From: Flavobacterium sp. SM15
GTDB taxonomy: Bacteria > Bacteroidota > Bacteroidia > Flavobacteriales > Flavobacteriaceae
Direction of reading: 5' to 3'
Assembly: GCF_022012335.1 (NCBI RefSeq)
Contig: NZ_JAKLTO010000001.1
Span: 372,001 to 436,000, forward strand
DNA: 64,000 nucleotides
The notes under the pieces are model-generated. The model saw only the letters and a list, made by a program, of their open reading frames with translations. It was not told the origin of the DNA and did no database searches. Every line of letters starts with the position of its first letter. Within the stretch, counting starts at the first letter, position 1. This document shows positions 44,557-53,011 of this stretch, piece after piece. Made by a program: the position numbers and the translations under genes.

Positions 44557-46440
44557 TTAATTTTTTACAATCAAGAGCGGGATAGAAATACCATGACGTA
44601 CCGCATCAACTGTAGTACCGAAAAGCAAATCCTTGAACCAATGGTGCCCGTGCGCTCCTAAAATAAGAATATCAAAATTTCCCTCGTTTACGATTTTGGC
44701 AATGCTTTTTTTCGGGTTTCCGAAATCCAGTTTTATGGCGACTTTATAGCCTTTATCTTCCAATGCTTTTTTATAATCGTTCAGATAATTGGAATCACTC
44801 GAAGTTTCAAAATCTTCAATTTCATCACCGTATACCATCGCTCCGACAGTTTCAACCACGTGGATGATAGTATAATTCGCTTCTTTTCCTCCCAATTGTA
44901 ACGCACTTTCGATGCTTTTCTCATCCGTAGTAGAGAAATCCAAAGCAACGGCAATATTGGAATAAACGATAGGCTGCTCGGCTTCCCGCACCACCACTTT
45001 TTTAATATGCGGCACTAACGTTGGGGAGACCATCGTTTTTTCTATAAACGGTTTGATGATGATGTACAAAAGCAACAATGCTGCCGCAATGGCTAGCGGA
45101 ACCACAAAAATCCAAATGTAAACCGGGTTATCCGAAGTTTCCATCCAGCCTTTGATTTCGTCATAAACCAAGCGGGCATTCAGCGAAACAATCACCAGCG
45201 CAATCAGCCAGGAGGCTATTTTCGTATATTTTCCAATGGCGAAACCTTTCATCTTTGCATTGTCGCTCACAAAATGAATCAGCGGAATGATCGCAAATCC
45301 TAATTGCAAACTCAAGATTACCTGACTTAAAATTAGTAATTTCCCGGTAGCTTCTTCTCCAAAATACATAATTGTGATAAAAGCGGGCACAATGGCAATT
45401 AACCGCGTAATGATACGGCGCACCCAAGGCTGAATCCTTAAATTCAGATAGCCTTCCATTACAATCTGTCCGGCTAAAGTTCCCGTGATTGTTGAACTTT
45501 GTCCGGCTGCCAATAAAGCCAGGGCAAACAAAATCGAAGCCCATTTGGTTCCCAAAAGCGGTGCCAATAAACGGTGGGCGTCCTGAATTTCGGCTACTTC
45601 AAACATTCCGTTTTTATAAAACGTTGCTGCGGCAAGAATCAAAATGGCGGCGTTTACAAAGAAAGCCAGATTTAAGGCAATAACCGAATCAAAGAAATTA
45701 TACCGAATCGCTTGTTTGATGCCTTTTTCCGAACGATCAAATTTTCGGGTTTGCACCAATGAAGAATGCAGGTATAAATTGTGTGGCATTACGGTCGCCC
45801 CAATAATTCCGATGGCAATATAAAGCGCCGTGCTGTTGGGAATCGAAGGAATAAGACCAGTAGCTATCTGACTCATGTCCGGTTGGGCCAAGAACATTTC
45901 CACTAAGAAGGAAAATCCAATAATGGCAATTAACGCAATGATGAAGGCTTCCATTTTTTTTATTCCTTTATTCAGTAGAAACAGAAGCAGAAAAGTATCG
46001 AGCATCGTAATACTCACCCCCCACAGTAGTGGAATATCAAAAAGTAATTGCAACCCGATGGCCATCCCTAAAACTTCGGCCAAATCACAGGCGGCAATGG
46101 CAATTTCGGCTAAAAAATACAACACAAAGTTAATCGGTCTGGAATAAGTATCACGAGAAGCCTGCGCCAAATCGCGCTGACGCACAATTCCTAATCGTGC
46201 ACTTAAACTCTGCAGCAACAAGGCCATAATGTTGGACATCAAGAGCACCCAAATTAAGGTATAGCCAAACTGACTCCCCCCGGCCAAATCGGTTGCCCAG
46301 TTCCCGGGATCCATATACCCTACACTCACCATGTAAGCGGGTCCGAAGAACGCCAAAACGCGCTTCCAAACGGTTGTGTTCTGGGTAATTGCCACCGACT
46401 GGTGTACTTCTTCTAAGGAATTGGATTTTGTTGAGGCCAT
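44557..46440 (-). CDS. mntH: Nramp-family Mn2+/Fe2+ transporter fused to a UspA domain
   Basis: A 627-residue protein. The first 430 residues are an Nramp divalent metal transporter: metal-site D44 and N47 in DPGN, and M218 in ATVMPHNLYLHSS. After a C-terminal membrane segment comes a universal stress protein domain (about 480-627) whose ATP-binding signature GAHGHHWFKDLLFGTT (595-610) matches G-x2-G-x9-G-S/T. Nramp proteins are normally about 410-450 residues; the fusion suggests nucleotide control of metal uptake. It begins two bases after mntR and is probably co-transcribed with it. Confidence 0.92.
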   Translation of the reverse strand: MASTKSNSLEEVHQSVAITQNTTVWKRVLAFFGPAYMVSVGYMDPGNWATDLAGGSQFGYTLIWVLLMSNIMALLLQSLSARLGIVRQRDLAQASRDTYSRPINFVLYFLAEIAIAACDLAEVLGMAIGLQLLFDIPLLWGVSITMLDTFLLLFLLNKGIKKMEAFIIALIAIIGFSFLVEMFLAQPDMSQIATGLIPSIPNSTALYIAIGIIGATVMPHNLYLHSSLVQTRKFDRSEKGIKQAIRYNFFDSVIALNLAFFVNAAILILAAATFYKNGMFEVAEIQDAHRLLAPLLGTKWASILFALALLAAGQSSTITGTLAGQIVMEGYLNLRIQPWVRRIITRLIAIVPAFITIMYFGEEATGKLLILSQVILSLQLGFAIIPLIHFVSDNAKMKGFAIGKYTKIASWLIALVIVSLNARLVYDEIKGWMETSDNPVYIWIFVVPLAIAAALLLLYIIIKPFIEKTMVSPTLVPHIKKVVVREAEQPIVYSNIAVALDFSTTDEKSIESALQLGGKEANYTIIHVVETVGAMVYGDEIEDFETSSDSNYLNDYKKALEDKGYKVAIKLDFGNPKKSIAKIVNEGNFDILILGAHGHHWFKDLLFGTTVDAVRHGISIPLLIVKN

Positions 46441-46442
46441 AC

Positions 46443-47099
46443 TTATGAAATGGTTTTCGCAAACAGATTGCCTGCTATTTTATTGGAAATGATCATGGAT
46501 TTTCCGTTTACTTCTATCGTTAAGGACATATCAAAACTTTCTTTGGCAACCACTTTAATTTTAGAACCCAAAGCGATTTGCTGCTTGTCCAGGTATTGTA
46601 AAAAGCTGGAAGAGGAATCTTTAACCCCTACACAAATTCCGGTTTGCCCAATTTCAAATTCCGAAAGCAATTGTTTTTCGACTTTTATGATGTTTCCGTT
46701 TTTATCCGGAATCGGGTCGCCGTGCGGATCTTCGGTAGGAAATCCTAAAAAAGCATCCAGTTTGTTGATGAGTTTTTCGGATTTGATGTGTTCGAGTTCT
46801 TCGGCTACATCATGCACCTCATCCCAAGCAAAATCCAGCTTCTCTACCAAAAAAACTTCCCATAAGCGGTGTTTGCGTACAATCATCTTGGCAGCCATCA
46901 AGCCTTTATCGGTAAGTGATACGCCTTGGTACTTCTGATAGATTACCAGTTCTTTTTCGGCTAATTTTTTAATCATATCGGTTACCGATGATGCCTTACT
47001 TTCTATTAATGCAGCTATGGCGTTGGTACTCACTCCTTGCTTTTGTGATAAAGAAAGATGATAGATCGCTTTGAGATAATTTTCTTCCGAATAAGTCAT
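46443..47099 (-). CDS. mntR: DtxR/MntR-family metal-dependent repressor
   Basis: A 218-residue iron- or manganese-dependent regulator. Residues 1-60 form a winged helix (LIESKASSVTDMIKKLAEKELVIYQ); the metal-binding dimerisation region includes H77 (VRKHRLW), H96 and ELEH (101-104), and an SH3-like domain ends the protein (IALGSKIKVVAKES). I use the ATG at 47099; an upstream TTG would add ten residues across the promoter. Its target is probably the mntH gene behind it and the palindrome in front of it. Confidence 0.9.
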   Translation of the reverse strand: MTYSEENYLKAIYHLSLSQKQGVSTNAIAALIESKASSVTDMIKKLAEKELVIYQKYQGVSLTDKGLMAAKMIVRKHRLWEVFLVEKLDFAWDEVHDVAEELEHIKSEKLINKLDAFLGFPTEDPHGDPIPDKNGNIIKVEKQLLSEFEIGQTGICVGVKDSSSSFLQYLDKQQIALGSKIKVVAKESFDMSLTIEVNGKSMIISNKIAGNLFAKTIS

Positions 47100-47118
47100 T
47101 ACTAGCTTTTTACGTTTC

Positions 47119-47126
47119 CAAAAATA
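47119..47126 (-). promoter_or_regulatory. possible -7 box of mntR
   Basis: TATTTTTG on the minus strand, 19 bases before the mntR ATG. The palindrome at 47153-47168 lies about 27 bases upstream of it. Confidence 0.45.
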
Positions 47127-47134
47127 CAAATTTT

Positions 47135-47168
47135 TTTGATTGAAAATAATTTTTTAGATTTGCCTAAA
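47135..47168 (+). promoter_or_regulatory. TonB-receptor promoter with embedded palindromic operator
   Basis: TTTG (47135-47138), 16 bases, then TAGATTTG (47155-47162). The -7 box lies inside the dyad TTTAG-N6-CTAAA (47153-47168), the shape of a DtxR-family operator. The divergent gene encodes MntR, so repression by metal-loaded MntR is the simplest reading. Confidence 0.5.
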
Positions 47169-47199
47169 TTTTTATTTCAATTACAACTAAAATATAATT

Positions 47200-49452
47200 G
47201 TGAAAAATCTAATTTTAATACTGTTTCTTTTTCTTTCATTTATACTTTCTGCTCAAAACTCAGTTAAAGGAAAAGTTTCTGCTGAGGGCGCACCTTTGCC
47301 TTATGCAACTGTGGTTCTGGTCAAAACCCAATTGGGAACCGTAACCGACAGCCTGGGAACTTATAACTTAACCAACATCCCTAAAGGTGAATACCATCTC
47401 AAAATATCGCATACCGGTTTTAAAAATCAGCAGCGAAAAATTATTCTCAACGACACTACAACACTTGCCTTCGATTTTGATCTAAAAGCCGACAACGCTT
47501 TGGACGAAGTTGTAGTAACCGGAACCCTAAAAGCTGTAAACCGACTGGAAAGCCCGGTTCCTGTTGAAGTCTACAAACCCACGTTTTTCAAAAAAAACCC
47601 AACGGCGAATATCTTTGAAGCCTTGCAAAACGTAAACGGAGTGCGTCCGCAATTGAACTGTAACGTTTGTAATACCGGCGATATTCACATCAACGGTTTG
47701 GAAGGCCCTTATACTCTGGTTTTAATTGATGGAATGCCCATTGTGAGCGGGCTTTCAACAGTTTACGGGCTCTCGGGAATTCCGAATTCATTATTGGAAA
47801 GAATCGAAGTAGTAAAAGGTCCGGCTTCATCCTTATACGGTAGTGAAGCCGTGGGCGGACTGATCAACATCATCACTAAAAACCCGAAAAGCGCTCCGGT
47901 TTTTGCTGCGGATGCTTTTTCCACGAGTTGGGGCGAGGCCAATCTTGATTTAGGGTTCAAAGCCAATCTTGGAAAAGTCGCTTCGTTGTTAACCGGTGTG
48001 AACTATTTCAACTACAGCAATCCGATTGACAACAACCACGACAATTTTACAGACGTAACCCTACAAGACCGTATTTCCGTTTTTCAAAAATTAAATTTCA
48101 ACCGCAAAAACAACAAATTATTCTCTATGGCGGGACGTTTCTTTTATGAAGACCGTTGGGGCGGAGAAATGCAATGGGAGAAAAAATACCGAGGGGGAAG
48201 TGAGGTTTACGGAGAAAGCATTTACACCAAACGCTACGAAATCTTAGGTTCTTATGAATTGCCCATAACCGAAAAAATGCTGTTCACGTTTTCCTATACC
48301 GACCACGATCAAAATTCAGTGTACGGAAACATTCCTTATTTAGCGCAGCAAAAAATCGGTTTTGGGCAATTAACTTGGGACAAAAAAATGAGCCGTCACG
48401 ATTTTCTTTTCGGAACTGCCCTTCGCTATCAGTTTTACAACGACAACACACCGGCTACTCCAAAGGCTGATAAAAGCTGGATTCCCAGTTTGTTTGCGCA
48501 GGACGAAATCCGCTTGAGTGAAAAACACAACCTGCTTTTAGGCATGCGTTACGATTACAACAACCGCCACGGCAACATTTTTACTCCGCGCTTGGCACAC
48601 AAATGGAAAATCAACGAGAAGGCCATTTTTCGTTTTAATGCAGGTACGGGCTTCAGGGTAGTGAACCTTTTTACAGAGGAACACGCCGCGCTGACGGGAT
48701 CTCGTAAGGTTGAAGTTTTGGAAGATTTACAGCCGGAACGTTCCTACAACGCCAATGTAAATTTTTTAAAAAAATTCTATACCAACGATGGAGACTACAT
48801 CGGTTTGGAAACTACGGCTTGGTACACCTATTTCACGAATTCCATCATTCCGGATTACGATACCGATCCGAACAAAATCATTTATAAAAACTTAGATGGA
48901 CATTCAGTAACACAAGGAGTGAGCATTAATCTGGATGCGGTGTTCCAAAACGGTTTGAAAATTATTTTGGGTGCCACTTACATGGATGTAGCTAAAACCG
49001 AAAACGGCATGAAGACCCGTCAGATGCTTACCGAGAAATTCACCGGAACCTGGGCGATTTCTTATCGTTTAAAAAAATTATACCTCGATATTGATTACAC
49101 CGGAAATGTTTATGGCCCGATGCGTCTGCCAACCCTTGGAGATTCCGACCCGAGAAAAGATTATTCGCCAACTTGGAGTATTCAGAACATACAATTTACC
49201 TTCAACAAAATAAAAAACTTTGAATTTTACGCCGGAATCAAAAATTTATTAAATTGGACTCCAAACAAAGGCAATCCGTTTATCATTGCAAGGGCAAACG
49301 ATCCTTTTGACCAAAATGTACAATACAATCCTGATGGAAGCGTTATGGTTACACCAAACAATCCGTATGCTTTAACGTTCGATCCAGGCTATGTTTATGG
49401 TCCCAATCAAGGTATTCGAAGTTTTTTCGGCCTCCGATATACTTTAAAATAA
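47200..49452 (+). CDS. TonB-dependent receptor with CxxC in the plug
   Basis: A 750-residue outer membrane receptor. Signal peptide about 1-18 (ILSAQ), then a carboxypeptidase-regulatory-like domain (VKGKVSAEGAPLPYATVVLVK), a TonB box region (LDEVVVTGTLKAV), a plug (GLEGPYTLVLIDGMPIVSG; RIEVVKGPASSLYGSEAVGG) and a barrel. The plug has an unusual pair, C154 and C157 (LNCNVCNTGD). Substrate is likely a metal or metal chelate, inferred from the MntR-type operator. The start is GTG at 47200. It overlaps the thioredoxin gene by one base. Confidence 0.9.
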   Translation: MKNLILILFLFLSFILSAQNSVKGKVSAEGAPLPYATVVLVKTQLGTVTDSLGTYNLTNIPKGEYHLKISHTGFKNQQRKIILNDTTTLAFDFDLKADNALDEVVVTGTLKAVNRLESPVPVEVYKPTFFKKNPTANIFEALQNVNGVRPQLNCNVCNTGDIHINGLEGPYTLVLIDGMPIVSGLSTVYGLSGIPNSLLERIEVVKGPASSLYGSEAVGGLINIITKNPKSAPVFAADAFSTSWGEANLDLGFKANLGKVASLLTGVNYFNYSNPIDNNHDNFTDVTLQDRISVFQKLNFNRKNNKLFSMAGRFFYEDRWGGEMQWEKKYRGGSEVYGESIYTKRYEILGSYELPITEKMLFTFSYTDHDQNSVYGNIPYLAQQKIGFGQLTWDKKMSRHDFLFGTALRYQFYNDNTPATPKADKSWIPSLFAQDEIRLSEKHNLLLGMRYDYNNRHGNIFTPRLAHKWKINEKAIFRFNAGTGFRVVNLFTEEHAALTGSRKVEVLEDLQPERSYNANVNFLKKFYTNDGDYIGLETTAWYTYFTNSIIPDYDTDPNKIIYKNLDGHSVTQGVSINLDAVFQNGLKIILGATYMDVAKTENGMKTRQMLTEKFTGTWAISYRLKKLYLDIDYTGNVYGPMRLPTLGDSDPRKDYSPTWSIQNIQFTFNKIKNFEFYAGIKNLLNWTPNKGNPFIIARANDPFDQNVQYNPDGSVMVTPNNPYALTFDPGYVYGPNQGIRSFFGLRYTLK

Positions 49453-49922
49453 TGAACAAGAAAGTGTTACTCCTATTGCTTTTCCTTTGTGGTTTCTCCG
49501 GATTCGCACAACTGAAAACCTATACCTTTTCCGAAGCAGAACAATTGGAACAGCAAAGTCCGAAACCTATTTTTGTCTTTGTACACACCTCATGGTGCAA
49601 GTATTGTAAAATGATGGAAAACTCAACGTTCAAAAACACGGAAGTCGTTCAGCTTTTAAACGATCATTTTTATTTTGTGTCTCTTGATGCGGAACAAAAA
49701 ACCCCGATTACCTTCAAGAACCATACTTTTAAATTCAAGCCCAAAGGACAGAATTCCGGAGTTCACGAACTCGCTGAAGAGCTAGGAACCGTTGACGGCG
49801 CCATCACTTATCCGACTTTTTCAATTCTGGACAAAAACAATACTATTTTGTTGCAAATCAGTGAATATACCGATGCAAAAACCATGATTACCTTGCTCAA
49901 AGAAGCAGCCACTTTTCATTAA
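49452..49922 (+). CDS. exported thioredoxin-fold protein
   Basis: A 156-residue protein with a signal peptide (residues 1-20, FSGFAQ) and a thioredoxin domain whose active site is WCKYC (C49, C52). It should act in the periplasm as a thiol reductase or oxidase. Its ATG uses the last base of the receptor stop codon (TAATG), so translation is coupled to the TonB receptor, whose plug has its own CxxC. Confidence 0.87.
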   Translation: MNKKVLLLLLFLCGFSGFAQLKTYTFSEAEQLEQQSPKPIFVFVHTSWCKYCKMMENSTFKNTEVVQLLNDHFYFVSLDAEQKTPITFKNHTFKFKPKGQNSGVHELAEELGTVDGAITYPTFSILDKNNTILLQISEYTDAKTMITLLKEAATFH

Positions 49923-49955
49923 CAAGATTGTAACAGTAATTTGAATTTTACTTTG

Positions 49956-49963
49956 TAAATTTG
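49956..49963 (+). promoter_or_regulatory. possible -7 box of the bacilliredoxin gene
   Basis: TAAATTTG, 28 bases before the ATG, matches TAnnTTTG. Upstream TTG triplets are at poor spacing. Confidence 0.35.
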
Positions 49964-49991
49964 CCTCACGATAATCTTAGAACTTAAAAAT

Positions 49992-50402
49992 ATGTATCCA
50001 GAAGAAATGGTAAAACCGATGCGCGCTGAACTATCAGAAGCCGGTTTTCAGGAATTATATAGTGCAGAAGCAGTAGAAAATGCTTTAGCTAAAGAAGGCA
50101 CTACTTTGGTAGTGGTAAACTCCGTTTGTGGTTGTGCAGCGAGAAATGCACGCCCGGGAGCAAAAATGAGTTTGGAAGGCGGTAAAAAACCGGACAATTT
50201 GGTAACGGTTTTTGCAGGGGTTGACAAAGATGCTGTGGATGCAGCGCGTCAGCACATGTTCCCGTTCCCACCCTCTTCTCCAAGCATGGCTTTGTTCAAA
50301 AACGGAGAGTTGGTACACATGTTGGAACGCCATCACATTGAAGGCCGTCCGGCAGAGCTAATCGCCGAAAACTTGAAAGATGCTTACAACGAATTTTGCT
50401 AA
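49992..50402 (+). CDS. BrxA/BrxB-family bacilliredoxin
   Basis: A 136-residue cytoplasmic protein of the YphP/YqiW family. The active-site CGC motif is C46-G-C48 in VVNSVCGCAARNARPG. Bacillus members remove bacillithiol from mixed disulfides; Flavobacteria carry homologues. It is transcribed separately from the receptor pair and ends at a clear terminator. Confidence 0.92.
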   Translation: MYPEEMVKPMRAELSEAGFQELYSAEAVENALAKEGTTLVVVNSVCGCAARNARPGAKMSLEGGKKPDNLVTVFAGVDKDAVDAARQHMFPFPPSSPSMALFKNGELVHMLERHHIEGRPAELIAENLKDAYNEFC

Positions 50403-50425
50403 TCGGTACTATGCAAGCATACAAT

Positions 50426-50453
50426 AAAACCGCCATTTTCTTGGCGGTTTTTT
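50426..50453 (+). terminator. terminator of the bacilliredoxin gene
   Basis: AAAACCGCCA, loop TTTTCT, TGGCGGTTTT and more T: a ten-base perfect stem. Confidence 0.88.
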
Positions 50454-50465
50454 ATTTTATAAGCT

Positions 50466-50473
50466 TATATTTG
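50466..50473 (+). promoter_or_regulatory. possible -7 box of the acyltransferase/desaturase unit
   Basis: TATATTTG, 17 bases before the ATG at 50491, matches TAnnTTTG. A TTG at 50441-50443 lies 22 bases upstream but is inside the terminator stem. Confidence 0.45.
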
Positions 50474-50490
50474 CCTATTATTTGATAAAA

Positions 50491-51225
50491 ATGCAAAAGA
50501 TTGTCTCTTATCCCATCTCTATCGTTTTCTATGTGGCCTTTGCATTGTGCCTTTTAGTATTCCATCCGATTCAGTGGATTTGCTTCAATGTGTTCGGTTA
50601 TCAGTCCCACAAAAAAAGCGTGGATTATCTGAATTTCTTCCTTACCAAATGCACCAATATTTTAGGAACAACGTATCATTTTCAAAACGTAAACCTGATC
50701 CCGAAAAACGTTCCGGTTATTTTCGTGGCCAACCATCAGAGTTTGTATGATATTGTTGGGATCATATGGTATTTAAGAAGATTCCATCCGAAATTTGTCA
50801 GTAAAAAAGAATTAGGCAGAGGAATTCCAAGTGTATCGTACAATTTACGTCACGGCGGTTCCGTTTTAATTGATAGAAAAGACCCCAAACAAGCCTTACC
50901 CGTTATTAAAGGCTTGGGGGAATATATTGAAAAGCACCGACGTTCGGCTGTAATTTTCCCGGAAGGAACCCGCAGCAAAACCGGTGTACCGAAGCGTTTC
51001 TCGGAAAACGGGCTGAAGATTTTATGCAAATATGCCCCTTCAGCATACATTGTTCCGATATCAATCAACAACTCATGGAAAATGGTGCGTTACGGCCAGT
51101 TTCCGATGGGCTTAGGCAACAGATTACAATTCACCATTCACGAACCTATAGCGATTAAAGATTTTTCATTCCAAGAAATAATGGAGAAGACCGAAAATGC
51201 AGTAGTACAAGGAATAAAAAATTAA
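50491..51225 (+). CDS. plsC: 1-acyl-glycerol-3-phosphate acyltransferase
   Basis: A 244-residue membrane-bound acyltransferase making phosphatidic acid. The catalytic H82-x4-D87 is in NHQSLYD and the phosphate-binding motif FPEGTRS is at 156-162; membrane helices lie at about 8-35. I start at the ATG at 50491; a TTG three codons earlier is less likely. It is six bases before an acyl-ACP desaturase gene, so both act on membrane lipid acyl chains. Confidence 0.88.
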   Translation: MQKIVSYPISIVFYVAFALCLLVFHPIQWICFNVFGYQSHKKSVDYLNFFLTKCTNILGTTYHFQNVNLIPKNVPVIFVANHQSLYDIVGIIWYLRRFHPKFVSKKELGRGIPSVSYNLRHGGSVLIDRKDPKQALPVIKGLGEYIEKHRRSAVIFPEGTRSKTGVPKRFSENGLKILCKYAPSAYIVPISINNSWKMVRYGQFPMGLGNRLQFTIHEPIAIKDFSFQEIMEKTENAVVQGIKN

Positions 51226-51230
51226 AGATT

Positions 51231-52229
51231 ATGTCAATACAAAATGTGCGTCTGGAAGTGATGCAGTTTTTAGAAAAAAACATCGACAGTTTCGTAGAAA
51301 ACTACTTGATTCCTGTTGAGAAAATATGGCAACCGAGCGATTTATTACCCAATTCTGAAAAGGAAACTTTTTTGGATGAAGTAACTGAATTGCGTGAGAT
51401 CGCCAAAGACTTACCTTATGATTTCTGGGTGGTTTTAGTAGGTGATACCATTACCGAAGAAGCCTTGCCAACTTATGAAACCTGGCTAATGGACGTAGAA
51501 GGTGTAAAGCAAAAAGGAGATGGAGGCGACAACGGCTGGGCCAAATGGTTACGCCACTGGACCGGTGAAGAAAACCGCCACGGCGACCTTTTGAACAAAT
51601 ACCTATACTTATCCGGACGGGTTAACATGCGCGAAGTAGAAATCACTACCCAACATTTAATCAACGATGGGTTTGACCCGGGAACCGATCGCGATCCGTA
51701 TAAAAATTTCGTGTTTACCAGTTTTCAGGAATTGGCAACGTACATCTCCCACAACCGTGTGGCGCAGATGGCCAAAAAATTCGGCGATCATAAATTGTCG
51801 AAAATCTGCCGTTTAATTGCCGGAGACGAAATGCGTCACCATCATGCCTATTCGGAATTTGTAGACCGTATTTTCAAAGTTGACCCTAGCGAAATGATGC
51901 TGGCCTTCCAATACATGATGAAACAAAAAATCACCATGCCGGCGCATTTAATCCGCGAATCCGGGGAAAGCATCGGAACTGCGTTTGAGAAATTCTCAGA
52001 ATCCGCACAGCGCATTGGGGTGTATACCTCTATGGATTACGTGGAAATTCTTCAGAAGCTTATCGACCGTTGGGAAATCGAAAAAATCGGAAACCTTACC
52101 GACGAAGCAGAAAAAGCACGTGATTACCTAGTAAAACTTCCGGCACGTATGACCCGAATTGCAGAACGCATGGTAGTACCTACCGAAGAAAAAATCTTCA
52201 AATGGGTACAGCCAGCCTTAGTGAAATAA
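51231..52229 (+). CDS. acyl-ACP desaturase (di-iron)
   Basis: A 332-residue soluble ferritin-like desaturase that inserts a double bond into acyl-ACP. All six expected di-iron ligands can be matched by spacing to the plant stearoyl-ACP enzyme: E76, E114, H117 (EENRH), E167, E200 and H203 (DEMRH). The gene follows plsC by six bases, linking unsaturation to phospholipid assembly. It ends at a strong terminator. Confidence 0.92.
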   Translation: MSIQNVRLEVMQFLEKNIDSFVENYLIPVEKIWQPSDLLPNSEKETFLDEVTELREIAKDLPYDFWVVLVGDTITEEALPTYETWLMDVEGVKQKGDGGDNGWAKWLRHWTGEENRHGDLLNKYLYLSGRVNMREVEITTQHLINDGFDPGTDRDPYKNFVFTSFQELATYISHNRVAQMAKKFGDHKLSKICRLIAGDEMRHHHAYSEFVDRIFKVDPSEMMLAFQYMMKQKITMPAHLIRESGESIGTAFEKFSESAQRIGVYTSMDYVEILQKLIDRWEIEKIGNLTDEAEKARDYLVKLPARMTRIAERMVVPTEEKIFKWVQPALVK

Positions 52230-52252
52230 TTTTCAAAAATCCTTTTCAAAAT

Positions 52253-52283
52253 AAAAATCCTTTCCGCAACGAAAGGATTTTTT
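52253..52283 (+). terminator. terminator after the acyl-ACP desaturase
   Basis: AAAAATCCTTTC, loop CGCAAC, GAAAGGATTTTT: a 12-base stem ending 12 bases before the next ATG. Confidence 0.85.
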
Positions 52284-52294
52284 AATCCAATACC

Positions 52295-52939
52295 ATGACT
52301 TTAATCGAGAACACCATACTTTTTGTAAAACAGCAATTGGAAAATGCCGAAGGTGGCCACGACTGGTTCCACATTGAGCGCGTGTATAAAAACGCGCTAT
52401 TAATTGCCCAAGGAGAAGCATGTGATTTAACCGTGTTAAAATTAGGCGCCTTACTGCACGATATCGCCGACAGTAAATTTCATAATGGCGACGAGCAAAT
52501 CGGCCCGAAAACAGCCCGTGTTTTTTTGGAAAGCCAAGGCGTTTCGGAAGAAATCATTTTACACGTGATCGCGATCATCCAAAACATCTCGTTTAAAGGT
52601 GGCAACTTTGAAAAGAAATTCACCTCCAAAGAACTGGACATCGTTCAGGATGCCGATCGTTTGGACGCGCTAGGCGCTATCGGAATCGCGCGTACTTTTA
52701 ACTATGGTGGTTTTAAAAACCGTCCGCTATACAATCCGTCGGTTCAGCCCAAGCTGAACATGAGCAAGGAAGAATATAAAAATTCTCAAGCGCCAACCCT
52801 AAACCATTTCTACGAAAAATTACTGTTGTTAAAAGACAAAATGAATACCAAAACCGGAAAACAAATCGCCGAAAAACGCCATGAGTATATGGAAAACTTT
52901 TTAGCGCAGTTTTATGCGGAATGGGAGGGCGAACGTTAA
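52295..52939 (+). CDS. HD-domain phosphohydrolase
   Basis: A 214-residue HD-superfamily hydrolase (YedJ/YpgQ type). The metal ligands are H26 (GHDWFHIERV), H55-D56 (LGALLHDIADSKF) and a later aspartate in QDADRLDALGAIG. Relatives hydrolyse nucleotides, but the substrate here is unknown. It is alone between a terminator and a convergent gene. Confidence 0.88.
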   Translation: MTLIENTILFVKQQLENAEGGHDWFHIERVYKNALLIAQGEACDLTVLKLGALLHDIADSKFHNGDEQIGPKTARVFLESQGVSEEIILHVIAIIQNISFKGGNFEKKFTSKELDIVQDADRLDALGAIGIARTFNYGGFKNRPLYNPSVQPKLNMSKEEYKNSQAPTLNHFYEKLLLLKDKMNTKTGKQIAEKRHEYMENFLAQFYAEWEGER

Positions 52940-53011
52940 TCAAAAATCAATTCGAATCGTTGTTGAAGCACCATAAATCATGCCGAAATCTACAAAAGCT
53001 TACTTTCGATC

